A stretch of 49,438 bases of DNA from Clostridium sp. (GTDB taxonomy: Bacteria > Bacillota > Clostridia > Clostridiales > Clostridiaceae), in the NCBI GenBank assembly GCA_017435645.1, contig JAFSER010000002.1, positions 1 through 49,438 on the forward strand, given 5' to 3'. Shown here piece after piece: positions 7,533 through 20,000 of this stretch; positions within the stretch are counted from its first letter, which is position 1; each line of letters starts with the position of its first letter. The notes below the pieces were generated by a model that had not been told where the DNA came from, did not search any database, and saw nothing but the letters and a program-made list of their open reading frames with translations. The translations under genes were made by a program, and so were the position numbers.

Positions 7533-9599
7533 ATGAAAAAAGTAAATGATACTTCAAGAGAAGTAAATAATACTTCAAAGAGAATTGCTTTATTTCTAGG
7601 TGGAAAAAAAATAATTCAAATATTTTCAATTATCGTTATATTACTATTCTTTCCAGTAGCTAAATTTATACATGATAAAGTTTGTGATAATCATAATGGA
7701 GTAAATGAAGGGGCTACTGACTCCCTTGATAACAAGAATTTAACTCAAGGAACAATATATACAGATGTAGAGAATTCTAAGAAAGAAGATGAAAAGATTT
7801 CGAAATATACTCTTGGAGATGGGTATAGTGAAGTAGAGAATTCTACTCATCATAATAATAGCGTAAGCAATGGGGAAAGTTCATCTTCTTATATTGATTA
7901 TTCTTCATTAAGTGGAAGTAGTATAACTATTTTAGAAGGTGATTCTTTTGAACCAATAACTACTTTGAATTTAAATGCTACAGATAAAGATGGAAGTAGT
8001 ATAAGTGATAAAATTATAATTACAGAGAATAATGTAAATGTTGAAAAAGCAGGTTATTATACAGTTTCAGCAAGTGTAAAGTTAAGTAGTGGTCAAACTC
8101 TTCAAAGAGTATTTAGTGTACAAGTAAAGGCTAAAAAGCTAGATGTTACTGTAAATTCATTTAAAGCTATAGAAAGTAAAGTAACTAAAGGAGAAAAAGT
8201 AAACTTTACTCTTGATATTACATCATCAAAAAGTTATGTAAAAGCTAGTGCTGTAAATATAAATGGAAAAGATTATTCAGTATATCCAGATGGAGATAAT
8301 TTAAATTCAAAGAAGCAAAAGTATAAGATTGAAGCAAGTAGTGGAGATTTAATAGGAGCTCAGGATTATAAGATTTCTTATATAAGAATGTCTGATAATT
8401 CTATAATAAATGTAGATAAAACAGCTACTGTAGAAATATTAAAATCTGAGGCAAAAGTAAAAGATTTTAAATATGAAACTAATTCCGCAGGAAAGAATAT
8501 AACTATGAAGTTTAATCTTGAAGATATAGATAATTCAGCTTCTAATTTAAGACTTGAAGTGTATAAAGATAATGAATTAGTTGCTACAAATAATCTAGAT
8601 AGAAAAGAATTATACGAAGAAAAAGTTATGACATATACTAATGGTATTTATGAAATCAAGGTTTTAGCAGATATAAATCTTAATTCTACTGTAAATGAAG
8701 AAAATACTATTTTAAATAAGGTTCTTTTATCAGAAAGTATAAATGTTACTAATGTTGATGAAACTTCACTAACTGGAACTGATATAGAAATAGTTGAAGG
8801 TGATGAATTTAACATTAACTTACTAAATATTGAAGCTAGAGATGTAGATGGTGAAGATATAACAGATAAAGTAATAATTAGATATAACAATGTTAATAAT
8901 AATATTGCCGGAAGTTATAAAGTAATAGTTAACGTTACTAATAAAAAGAATAGAAAGATTGAAAAAACATTTAAAGTTACAGTAGTTAAACCAGTAATAA
9001 CAGAAGAATCAGATAACAATAATGATTTAGAAACAGATTTATCTACTACTTTTGTTTTGGATAGAAATTCAAATGAAGTTAAAGCAAGTAGATCTTTAAC
9101 TAATGGTACTATTTCTGGAAATGCTACAGAAACTTTAGATGCTAATGTTACTATAACAGGTAATATTACAAAAGCTGATGGTACAGCTGCAAGTGGAAAG
9201 ATTCAAGTAGAAGTTCCAACAAGCTTAGCATTTTCAATAGATCAAGCCGGAAACTTCAATGGAACTGTATTTAATATAAAAAATTCTAGTGATACAGAAA
9301 TATCAGTATCAGTTGGTCAATTTAAAGAAACTAAATCTAGCTCTGGAATAACAGTTAGACCTTTAAGTCAAGATTTAACTAATATGGACAGATCAAATGT
9401 TCATTTATATCTTCAAGGGGATATCCTAATAGATTTAGGAGAAACATTAGTTTCAGATAAAGAATTAATAGCGATACAAGCATCAGACTCAAAAACAGTG
9501 CAATTACTTGGAAATGCAGGTAAGAGTAGTGGAACTGAAGTTGATACAAATGGTGCAAGTGAAGAATTTAACTTAGTATTTAAAATTAAAAAAAGATAA
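7533..9599 (+). CDS. membrane-anchored Ig-like surface protein with C-terminal subunit-like domain
   Basis: A 688-residue protein. A hydrophobic segment at about residues 27-46, after a Lys/Arg-rich N-terminus, has no clear cleavage site and probably acts as a membrane anchor. A Ser/Asn/Gly-rich stalk follows to about residue 120. Two Ig-like domains of the DUF5011 type (about 126-200 and 412-490) flank a beta-rich, fibronectin-like middle. Residues about 524-688 copy the whole mature 6122 protein, including DANVTITGN, GKIQVEVPTSLAFSID and the final FNLVFKIKK. It lies between the two accessory proteins, 68 bases after the first. Ending a tethered stalk in a subunit-like domain suggests a base or docking protein for the 6122 product; this is inference. 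AGGAGGGG is the ribosome site. Confidence 0.8.
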   Translation: MKKVNDTSREVNNTSKRIALFLGGKKIIQIFSIIVILLFFPVAKFIHDKVCDNHNGVNEGATDSLDNKNLTQGTIYTDVENSKKEDEKISKYTLGDGYSEVENSTHHNNSVSNGESSSSYIDYSSLSGSSITILEGDSFEPITTLNLNATDKDGSSISDKIIITENNVNVEKAGYYTVSASVKLSSGQTLQRVFSVQVKAKKLDVTVNSFKAIESKVTKGEKVNFTLDITSSKSYVKASAVNINGKDYSVYPDGDNLNSKKQKYKIEASSGDLIGAQDYKISYIRMSDNSIINVDKTATVEILKSEAKVKDFKYETNSAGKNITMKFNLEDIDNSASNLRLEVYKDNELVATNNLDRKELYEEKVMTYTNGIYEIKVLADINLNSTVNEENTILNKVLLSESINVTNVDETSLTGTDIEIVEGDEFNINLLNIEARDVDGEDITDKVIIRYNNVNNNIAGSYKVIVNVTNKKNRKIEKTFKVTVVKPVITEESDNNNDLETDLSTTFVLDRNSNEVKASRSLTNGTISGNATETLDANVTITGNITKADGTAASGKIQVEVPTSLAFSIDQAGNFNGTVFNIKNSSDTEISVSVGQFKETKSSSGITVRPLSQDLTNMDRSNVHLYLQGDILIDLGETLVSDKELIAIQASDSKTVQLLGNAGKSSGTEVDTNGASEEFNLVFKIKKR

Positions 9600-9617
9600 T
9601 TTTATAAAATTATCTTT
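9592..9617. terminator. perfect palindrome at the 3' end of the 7533 gene
   Basis: AAAGATAATTTTA and its reverse complement lie back to back, overlapping the stop codon. It is all A/T apart from one pair, so as a terminator it would be weak; partial read-through into the 9671 gene is likely. Confidence 0.4.
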
Positions 9618-9670
9618 ATGGAAGCAGAATATGTATTATAAAACATATTTGAATAGGAAGTGATAAATAT

Positions 9671-10177
9671 ATGACTAAAAAGAACATATATACATTTAAA
9701 AAAATTATAATCTTAGGAATTATAATAGCCATAGCTTCCTTTGTGATTATAAATATAAACAAGAAAGATAAAGCAAATGTAAAAGGAGGAATTATTTCCG
9801 AGGGAATAATTCCTGGATACACAGAAGATGAAATTAAAGAAATATTACAAAGAAAAGCTGATGAATCTACATTTTCCTTTGAGATTAACTCAAGACCAGT
9901 TTTTAAAGATGGTGCATCAGAAGGTAATCTTAGAATTGCTAATCCACCATATAATAAATATTCCATAGAAGTAGATATAAGATTAGATGAAAATAATCAA
10001 GTGGTGTTTGAATCTGGAGAAATACCTCCATATCACTATATTGAGAATGCAAGGCTAAGTAAAAAATTAAAGGCAGGAGAGTATGATGCAACTGCAACAA
10101 TAAGCGCATTTGATTTAGAAACTGGAGAATTTAAAGGGAAAAGTACAGCTAAATTAGTTATAAAAGTTGAAAACTAA
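9671..10177 (+). CDS. membrane-tethered accessory protein of the surface block (paralog of 6943)
   Basis: A 168-residue protein with one membrane segment at about residues 11-28 after a Lys-rich start, then an external beta-rich domain. Motifs shared with the 6943 protein are GIIPGYTEDEIKEILQRKAD, ESTFSFEINSRPVF, a NPPYNKYSIEVDI strand, PPYHYIENARL, LKAGEYDAT, and a terminal KLVIKV strand. The ribosome site is AGGAAGTGA. The 10196 gene starts 18 bases after its stop, so the two are probably co-transcribed. Having one accessory protein just before each of two secreted or tethered subunit-like groups suggests each serves a specific partner, like a dedicated chaperone or anchor. No named family is recognised. 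Confidence 0.75.
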   Translation: MTKKNIYTFKKIIILGIIIAIASFVIININKKDKANVKGGIISEGIIPGYTEDEIKEILQRKADESTFSFEINSRPVFKDGASEGNLRIANPPYNKYSIEVDIRLDENNQVVFESGEIPPYHYIENARLSKKLKAGEYDATATISAFDLETGEFKGKSTAKLVIKVEN

Positions 10178-10195
10178 ATATTGGGAGACAAATTT

Positions 10196-10888
10196 ATGAA
10201 AAAAAATAAATTGAAATATTTAATATTTATAATTGTTTTGTTTATAGCTAATATTCCAATTACTACATTTGCAGAAACTACAAATAACACAACTACTATT
10301 CCACAAACTGGGAATACTATATTAGATGGTGAAATTGGTGAGTGGGATCCTAATATGGATGATACTCCTGATTTTGATCAAGTAACGGATATAGAAGGTA
10401 GCATACCAACTGAAGATGAATACTTTACAATATCAGTTACAGTTCCAATAGATATGGAGTTTTATGTACTACCTAATAGTCAGTTAGTTTTTGGTAGTTT
10501 TTATTCTCCAGAGTACACTATAAAGAATAATGGAAGTAAAACAGTAGTTGCTAAAATTAATTCATTTTCTATGGATAATAGTGGAGAAAGCGATACTAAC
10601 ACTCCATTATATATAGAAGAAGTTGTTGGTGGAGATGGAAAAACTCAAATGGAGCTTAAGATGTGTGCTGTTGAGAATTTAGATTCAATTGGAAAGCAAA
10701 AAGAAGTAAATTTAACTGAACTTAATACTTTAAGTGATGAAGAAAAAACATTATATGAACTTCAAACTAATGAAGTTAAAAAAGTTAAATTTATTTCAGA
10801 AAAGTGGGAGTCACCAACATATGAATCTAAAAAAGATACTGCATCCTCAAGCTACACTGCAAGTTTTGAATTTTCAATAAAAGAATAA
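10196..10888 (+). CDS. secreted protein with divergent subunit-like domain
   Basis: A 230-residue protein. I chose the ATG at 10196, which is 8 bases after GGGAGA and directly begins a Sec signal peptide (MKKNKLKYLIF, cleavage likely after TFA near residue 26), over the TTG at 10181. The first 60 mature residues are acidic and Pro/Thr-rich, with DGEIGEWDPN and DTPDFDQVTD. The rest is beta-rich and resembles the 6122 fold in order of elements (FTISVTVPIDMEFYV, EYTIKNNGSKTVVAKINSF, and a final ASFEFSIKE strand). There is no anchor motif. It sits between an accessory protein and the giant adhesin, so a linker or minor subunit role is plausible but unproven. Confidence 0.75.
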   Translation: MKKNKLKYLIFIIVLFIANIPITTFAETTNNTTTIPQTGNTILDGEIGEWDPNMDDTPDFDQVTDIEGSIPTEDEYFTISVTVPIDMEFYVLPNSQLVFGSFYSPEYTIKNNGSKTVVAKINSFSMDNSGESDTNTPLYIEEVVGGDGKTQMELKMCAVENLDSIGKQKEVNLTELNTLSDEEKTLYELQTNEVKKVKFISEKWESPTYESKKDTASSSYTASFEFSIKE

Positions 10889-10896
10889 ATTATGAT

Positions 10897-10929
10897 GCTA
10901 TTGCAAAATAAAAATTGTTTTATGATAGC
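10897..10929 (+). promoter_or_regulatory. hairpin upstream of the giant gene
   Basis: GCTAT (10897-10901) and ATAGC (10925-10929) enclose a second CAAAAT/ATTGTTTT pairing. It has no strong T-tract. It could terminate the upstream transcript in part or shape the leader of the giant gene, whose GGAGG ribosome site begins about 90 bases further on. Nothing else is visible in the 147-base gap. Confidence 0.35.
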
Positions 10930-11035
10930 TTCATATATGCCTCATAATTAAATAATATTTTATGAATTAATATAAATGAGATAAGCATTATATTATATCA
11001 TAATAAATTTTATAGAGAGGAGGAAATAGTGTTTA

Positions 11036-14000
11036 ATGAGACTGAGAAAAGTTATCTCTACTATCTGTTTAGTGGTTTTAATGACACAAAACATACCAGT
11101 AAGTGCAATGACTATCCTTTCTGAAAATAATGATATAGTTGAAAATGACAATTCTCAAGAGCTTCATAATGAAATATTAAATGAAGAAATAATAGATTCA
11201 GAAAATATGACAAAGGATGAGGACAATAAAGATGAAAATAATGGTTCTCAGCCGCTAGATGATAAAACATCAAAGGAAGAAGTCATAAATTCAGAAAATA
11301 TTGTGAATAATGAGAGTGATATTAGTAAAGAAGAAATATCTAATTCAGAAAGCACTGAAAAGAAAGAAGATAGTATAAATGCTATTACTAAAATAACAGG
11401 CTCTGAAAATATAACAATTTATTTAGGGGAAGAAATAAATTATAAAGATGGAATAAAGGCTACAGATACTAATGGGAATGATATAACTGATTTAGTAACT
11501 GTAGAAGGAAAAGTGGATAATTCCAAACCAGGAACTTATGAGCTTAAATACTCTGTTAAAGATGAGCTTGGAAATATAGCTAACTTAGTTAGAAAAGTAA
11601 AAGTTATTGAGAAAAATACGTTTAACTTTTATGTTGAAAAAGTAAATGAAGTAACAAAAGAAACAACAAAAGAAACTTTGTTTACATTTTATCTTGATAA
11701 TGAAAATTCGAAATTTGTAGTTGAAAATCAATCTTCTAATATGATAGATCCTTCTAAAGAGAATGAAATAGCTTTAGAAATTAAAGTAATAGATAAAGAT
11801 AATAAAGAAAAGCTAAGAATAGAACTTTTAGGAAAGGATACTGGCAATTCTAACAAATTAGAGGCATTAAAAGAATTAAAATATTCATATGGAGATTATA
11901 TACAAATAAAGCCGATGAAAATTGGATTAAGTATTGAAGGGCCTATATTAGGAGATATCAATACTGAAAAAGAAGATTATTCAGATGGAATTGATAATCT
12001 AGATTACATTAATAATGTAAGATTTAAAATTGTAGAAGATGGAATAGAAGCTATATATAATGAAGCTCCTGTCATAAATGGATTATCTGATATAGAAAAT
12101 TCAGAAGAAAAATCTATTGATCCTATTATAGGAATAAGTGTTACTGATGATCATGATGGAGTTATAGACAATTCTAAAGTGAAAATAGACGTAGCAAAAA
12201 AAGAAGACTCATATATTATATATAATTATACTGTAGAAGATAGTTGGGGAAGAAGTACAAGTGGTACAAGAAAGATACCAACTACTATAGAATCAAATGA
12301 GGAAAATATATCTGAAAATAAAAATGTAAAATCATTAGATCAAAATATAATAAAAGTAGAAGGTGTATCATATTTTGGCAATACTACAGAAAGATTTAAA
12401 ATAAAGTTAGATCCTTCAGCTAGAGAAATTCAGATAATTGATGCAGATGGAAAAGTTATGAGTAACACTATAAAAGGAGAATATTTTAAGTTTGAATTAT
12501 ATGATAGATATATGGAACTTAAGACTTCAGTTACTTTATTAGGTACTGACAAAAGTGACTCTACAAAACTAAATGCTATAAAAAATTATCTTTTTGAAGA
12601 AGGTGATTATATAGCTATTTGGCATGCAGAATCTGATAGTAAACTTAAGATAGAGGGTAGTATAAAAACTACAGTTAATCAAAATGGAGAAGCAGTAGCA
12701 GATGGAGGAACTGTAGATTACTCAAATGGTTTACAAAAAGCAGATACTTCAAGCCGTAGATTTAGAATAACAAAACTAGGCTTAGAAGAGGTGAAAAATG
12801 AAGCTCCAATTATTGAAGAATTACCTACTATTTCTATAGAGAGAGGTGGAGAGATTGACTTATTAACAGGCGTTTTAGATAAGATAAACGACGATTTTGA
12901 TGAGTTTAATGAAGAATCTATAGAGAATGGTACTGTATCTTTAACTCATACTACCTTTGATAATACTAAAGTTGGAAATCAAACAATAGTTTATACAGCC
13001 ACAGATAGTTGGGGAAGAACAAGTACTAAAAATAGAACAGTAACAGTTACTTCTCAAAATCCACTAGACACTACTTATATAGAGTTTATGAATAGTGAAG
13101 GTGGTACTGAGGAGAGTCTATTTAAAATAGGACTAGATCCAGTATTAAAGGAAATAGTAGTTAAAGATATAGATAGTATTCCTGATACTCAAGTAGATCC
13201 AACAAGATCTTCATCTATATTTAAATTAAAAATATACACTCAAGGTGGAGTTTTACAAAAAACGCTAAATATAAAAGGTACTGATAGATTAAAAACAGTA
13301 CTTAGAAAAATAAATGGTTATAAATATTCTGATACTGATCGTATAGAATTATGGTCCAATAATCCTAAAAATATTAAGGTTATTGGGGCAGTAGTTGGAA
13401 ATACAGGTGAAAATGCAGAAGACTATACTGATGGTATAGATGACCATGATTACATGAGAAATGTAAGATTTGAAATAACTCCAAATAGTTTAAAGTATAT
13501 ATACAATGAAGCACCTAAATTCATAATAGATAATGACTTAACAGTTATTAGAAATGGTAATATAAATTATCTTGATGGAATTAGAGCAACAGATGACCAT
13601 GATAATGAAAGTGAAATAACAAGTAAAATAACTCATGGAACAGTAGATACTAATACTATAGGAGAAAAATATGTAGAATATAGTGTAACAGATAGCTGGG
13701 GGAGAAGTACCCTTGTAAAAAGAAAGGTTATTGTCTATCCATACAATGAGCTAGAGTATAACTATATTAATGTCAAAAATGATGAAACTAATGAGACTAT
13801 TTTATCAATAAACTTTGATGAAGAAACTAAAAAGTTCAAAGTTAATAAAGTAGATTCTACCAAACTACCACATTATTTAACAAATGATGATATGGTATTT
13901 GAACTTAGCATCATTAGAAGTAATGGGCAAAAAGAAACTGTAAGCCTTACTAAAGCTGATATAATAAGAAATATTGAGAGTAAGTTAGATGAAATTAATA

Positions 14001-17000
14001 ATCTTTCATATCAGTATGAGGATTATATTTCATTAAGAGTGTATGACCCAGTTAATGGTATATATATATCTGGTAATTCATCAATAATACTAGGTGGCTT
14101 TTCTGATGATGATCAAATGTATAACTCAAGATTTAAAATAAAGCCTGAGGGATTAGAAATTGAATATAACATTGAACCTAGAATAGATGGATTACATCAG
14201 ACATTATACATATATAAAGGTGATACTTTAACACCTGAAAAAGCTATGGAAGGAATCCTTATAGAAGATGATAAGGATGGAACTATAGATTTAGACAGTA
14301 ATAGAATACAAATTACAGATGTAGATTCAAATGATTTAAATGATATTGATACAGATAGAGTTACTGAAATTCAATTGTACTATGAAGTAACAGATACCTG
14401 GGGTAGAAGTTCAAGTGGATACAGAGTTCTGTCAATATTATCAAAATCTGTATCAAATGATATTGAATTCTATGATGAATCAGGAAATACTAAGTTGTTT
14501 TCATTAAAATATAACCCTGTGGCTCATGAATTTAATGTGAGTAGAGATACAAAAAATATAACTACTACAAAATTAACAAAGACTAAAAGTACACAAAATA
14601 CGACGACCGAAGAAATAGTATTTAAATTAGGTGTATATAATGCTAATGGAGTAGAAGTTGGAGTGTTTGAACTATCAGAAAGTGATATATCTAATAATAA
14701 CTTTACCGGTATAGAAAATATATCAGTTTATGATGATTATTACTTTAGTGTGTGGAGTAATAATCCAGAAAGAATAAAAATTCAAGGATATATGACAGGA
14801 AATGATAAACTAGGTGAATTGGAAAATCAAGAGGAAAATTATGCAGATGGTATAAATGACTCTGATAATATGGATAATGTTAGATTTAAAATGAAAACAG
14901 ATGGTTTAGAAGCTGTATATAATAAGGCTCCTAAGATATATATAAAAAGTAAGAATATACTTACTGCATATGCTGGAGACCCAATTGACTATTTATCCAA
15001 TGTTGTTGTAGAAGATGACTATGATGGTGTAATACCAACAGAAAATGTAAAAGTAGATATAGTTGAAGAAGATAGAGAAGAGAGCTTAATAATAGGTGAA
15101 AATACTATTAGATTAACTGTAAATGACAGCTGGGGGAAAGAAACTAGCATAGAAAGAGATATATTAATACTTAACGGTATAGAGAAAAATAATATGATAG
15201 TTTATCAACATGTCGGCCCTGATACAGATAAAGAAGATAGAGATAAAGTATTAGAAATGAAGTTCAATGCTGATACTATGCAATTAGATGTATCTACTTA
15301 TGATAGAAAACTTAGACAACTACCTAATGGATCAGAAAATATAGTGGACTATTTTATAATTACTGTTAAAGATAAAGATGGTAATATAAAACCAATCGTT
15401 AATGATTCTACTATGAGAAGAGTTAGATTTAACTCGGAAGAAGAAGTGAGAGATAACGATATAAGAATAATAAAATTAAGAGAGTTTCAATTTGACTATG
15501 ATGATACTATAGAGATTACACATAGACATACACATAGGTTTGCTATAGAAGGTAATGTAAAAGATGCAAGAGAAGATTATTCTGATGGTACTGATAATCC
15601 TGAACACATACTAAATGTCAAGTTTAAGGTAACAAAAAGCGGATTAGAAGCAATATATACTGATCCAGATGAGAATAATGTGACTGGCAATAAAGTTATG
15701 TTTGGACCAATGGCACCAGAAGAATTCCCATTTAAAATAGAAGTAGACACTAATAATAGAATATTCAGAATATTAAATGCGACAAACACTAGTATATGGT
15801 ATAAATATTCTGGAGTAGATGTATACAAATTAACTTTAATAGACGCAAATGGAGAAAAGAAATTAGAAACTACGCTTCAAGGAAGAGATACAGTATCTAC
15901 TGTAAGAAATGACGGCTGGGATAATTACCAATTCGAATATGGCGATGCTCTTCATATATGGCATCTTGACCCAAGTAGATCTATAATAAAAGGTATCATA
16001 AAAGATCAAAAAGAAGATTACTCAAATGGTGTAGATAACCCAGATTATATGAACCATGTTGTATTTAAATTAACAGCAGATGGAGTACAATCTATATATA
16101 ATGAAGCTCCTGTTATACACGGTGTAGAGGATATTGATATATATCAAGGCCAACCTTTTGATGAAATGAATGGTGTAAGTTATACAGATGATCATGATAA
16201 TGGATACTTGGTTACAAATGTTACTGGTACAGTTGATGAAAATACACTAGGAGAGCAAATTATTACTTATACAGCAACTGACCGTTGGGGTAAAACTACT
16301 ACAGTAGAAAGAAAAATAACTGTAAGACCTAATCTATATAAAAATATATTTAAAGTATTTTCTGATGAAAACATTTCAGAAACAGTATTTGAAATAGGAT
16401 TTAATACTGTAGATAACAAATATAGAGTATTTAATCAAAAAAATAATAGATTATCTAATACTTATTTAGAAGATACAGCCTTTGTAATAGAAATAGATGA
16501 TGAAGATGGAAACGAAAAGGTATATATTTCCTTAAAAGGTAGTGATAGAGGGGATTCCCCTATATTAAATGAATTAAATGAAGTAACTTATTCTGAAGGA
16601 GATATTATAAGAGTATATAGAAGTAATCTTCAGGGATTAAGTATTGTAGGAAATGTAACTGGAGATATACCATCAGAAGATGATATGTCAGATGATATGA
16701 ATAAGTTTGAATATATGACCAATGTAGGATATGAGGTAAATAATGAAGGATTAGAAGCTATATATAACCATGCTCCTATCATAGAAAATATTATTGAAGA
16801 TTCTACTATTAGTAAGGGAACTACTATAAACTTACTAGACGGATTAGAAATAAAAGACGATATGGATGAACTTGATATAGATGATATCAATGTATATATA
16901 AATGGTGAATATATAGACACAAGAAGCTACACTTTTAATAGGTTAGGTACTTTTGATATAGCCTATGCTTTAACAGATAGTTGGGATAGAACAAGCATGT

Positions 17001-20000
17001 ACTTAGTTACTATAACTGTAGAATCTAAAGTTAGGGAAAATAGTATTGAAGTTTATGGACCAAATCAAAGATTAGCATTTAAGATTACATTTGATACAGG
17101 TGAAAATAAGTTTTTACTAACTGATGGTACTTCTTCAAATAATATTAATTCTGTTTCAAATCAAAATAAATACTTTGAAATGATAGTAAGAAATATAAAG
17201 GGAGAAGTAAAGTACACAGTAACTTTAAATGGCGATATTGACCATGATAGAGCACAGTTAGCCTCTTTACATGAAGCGAATTTCTCTAGATATGATACTA
17301 TAGCCTTATATGGTGAATTACCTGAAACTGTTAAGATACAAGGAGATATTATAAAAAATGGTATCTTAAGTAATCATAACTACGCTAATGGATTTGGAGA
17401 TAACGATAGATATTCAGAAGTTAGATTTAAAATAACTGATGATGGTCTTGAAGAAATGGTTAAAAAGAATCCAACAATCTCTGGAATAGATAAAAAGACT
17501 ATAAAAAGAGGAGATGACATAGCTTTATTGGAAGGTGTACTTGTAGATGTACATGATGAAAATAATCAAGACTATGTAATAGAAGTAGATGATAGTGGTT
17601 TTAACAATTTAGTTGAAGGTGATTATACTATAACATATATAGTAACTAATAGCTGGGGCTTGGAAGTTAGAGAAAATAGAATCATAACTGTTGAACCTAG
17701 AACAGAATTAGAAACTGTTAAACTTAACTTAAAAAATACTAGAAATCAAAATATATTAACAATAGGTTTTGATTCTATAGATAAAAAACTTAGAGTTATA
17801 CACCATACTGAGAATGCAACTATTGATGCGAATGATAGTAATGTAGCATTTGCTATAAATGCTTACGATTCCTTAGGAAATACCTTAGGTACTATTGAAA
17901 TAAAAGGTAATCAAATAATAACCCAGGATATAGTAGATAGATTAAATAATTTTGCTTATATAGAGGGTTATAGAATCAGTATATGGTCTAAAAATCCTAC
18001 TACCCATATGAGTGTAGAAGGTAATATAAAAGATAATCCTAAAAATGAAACTTCAGGATTAACTGAATTTGATAAAATGGAAAATGGTAGATTTGAAATA
18101 TTAAGTTATGGTCTAGAGTATATTTATAACAAGGCTCCAGAAATAACTGGAGGTGATGGAATTATAGATTATTACAAAGGAAGTATATTAAGTACACCAA
18201 GTGATATATCTGTAAGTGATGACCATGACACTATAAGCAATAACCAAGTTACTATAAATGATGACCAAGTTGATTATGATGAGCTAGGAGAATATGATAT
18301 AACATATATAGTTGAAGATACTTGGGGAAGAGTTGGAACTAAAGATGGAAAAATAAACGTAATATCATCTATAGGTAAAAATGAAATTAATATATTCACA
18401 ACTACAGATAATCCAAATAACCTTGGACATAAATTTAAAGCATTTGGTATAAAGTTTGAAAGAAAAACTGATACAAATAAAATAATAATAGAAAATCCAG
18501 ATACTTTAACATTTAATCCAAACGGTGGAACAGACAGATTTATGACTATAAATATACACAATGAAAATGGAGAGATATTAGAATCATGTGAACTTTTCTC
18601 TAATGAAAATGCAGCTGGTCATACTGAATTAAATAAATTGAATGGCTATGAATTTGATTTAGGTGGTTATATATCTATAGATGGTATAACAAATAATACA
18701 AAGAAATGTGTAAAAATAGTTGGAACTGTAGTTAATCAAAAAGAAGATTATTCAAATGGTATAGATGAACTTTACTATATAGATAATGTAAGATTTAAGG
18801 TTACAGATTTTGGTCTTGAATCAGTATATAATGAAGCTCCTCAAATAACAATTGATAGTAATATACAATTCAATTATGTTAAAGGTGATGATATACCTTA
18901 TATGAGAGGGGTAAAACTTAGAGATGACCATGATAACTTAACTTCAGCTAATGTAGAAGTAACTTGGAATCCAGAGGAGATACCTAGTGAAGAATATGAA
19001 CCATATAACGATACTATAAAAGGTGTAGCAAAAGTTGGAGTAAATACACTTCATTATAAGGTTACTGATAGTTGGGGAAGAACTTGTGAAGGAAGCAGAA
19101 CAGTAAATTTAACTAATGGTATATTAGATAATGAAGTAATATTTAGAACACGGGGTTACACAGAAGCAGTTAAATTCCGTTTCGTCAAAGAAAGTAACAA
19201 CCAAGAGAATGAAGTTACATTAAAAGTAGATGTTTTAAATACTACTGAAACAATTGCACAAGGAGGATATTCTTATTATTATACAGTAAAGATAACTTTA
19301 AATAATGAGAACAATGATGTGTTTACTAGACGAATTTATAGTGAAGATAAGTATTCTAATCAGTTTGAGTATTTCAATAATTTGAAACTACCTTATGGTT
19401 CTACAATTGAATTTATAGATACTGGACATCCAGACAGACTTATTATCAATGGGCCAGTTAGAGATCAAAGAGAAGATTACACTGATGGAGCTACAAATCC
19501 AGATAACTTAAGAAGTATAAAATTTGTAGTTACTGACTGTGGACTTAAGTCTGTTTACGTGGAAAAAGATAATCTAGAAGAAAATCAAAATATTATATCA
19601 TTAATGTCAAAGGAATCTATTCCTTTACAGTTTAAGATAGATTCAACAACTAGAGAAATAGATGTATATTATTCAAATCATGTAACTCTATATTGGGAGC
19701 TGAGAACAGGTGAAAATGATACTGTACTACCTGAAATAGAGGTATTTAGAATGACATTAACAGGAGAAAATGGCGAAGTTAAAGCTGATGTTAGTGGTGA
19801 TGCACGTGATAAAGGTAATAGTAATAAGTTTAGAGCTGCATTCCATGATAGGTCTTATGATATAGGAGATACACTGACCATTTGGCACTATACACCTAGT
19901 AGAGTATCTATAAAAGGTAAGAAGATAAAGGGTGCAAGAGAAGATTACTCTAATGGAGTAGATAATAGTGCAAATCTTACAGAAGCTGTATTTAAATTAA

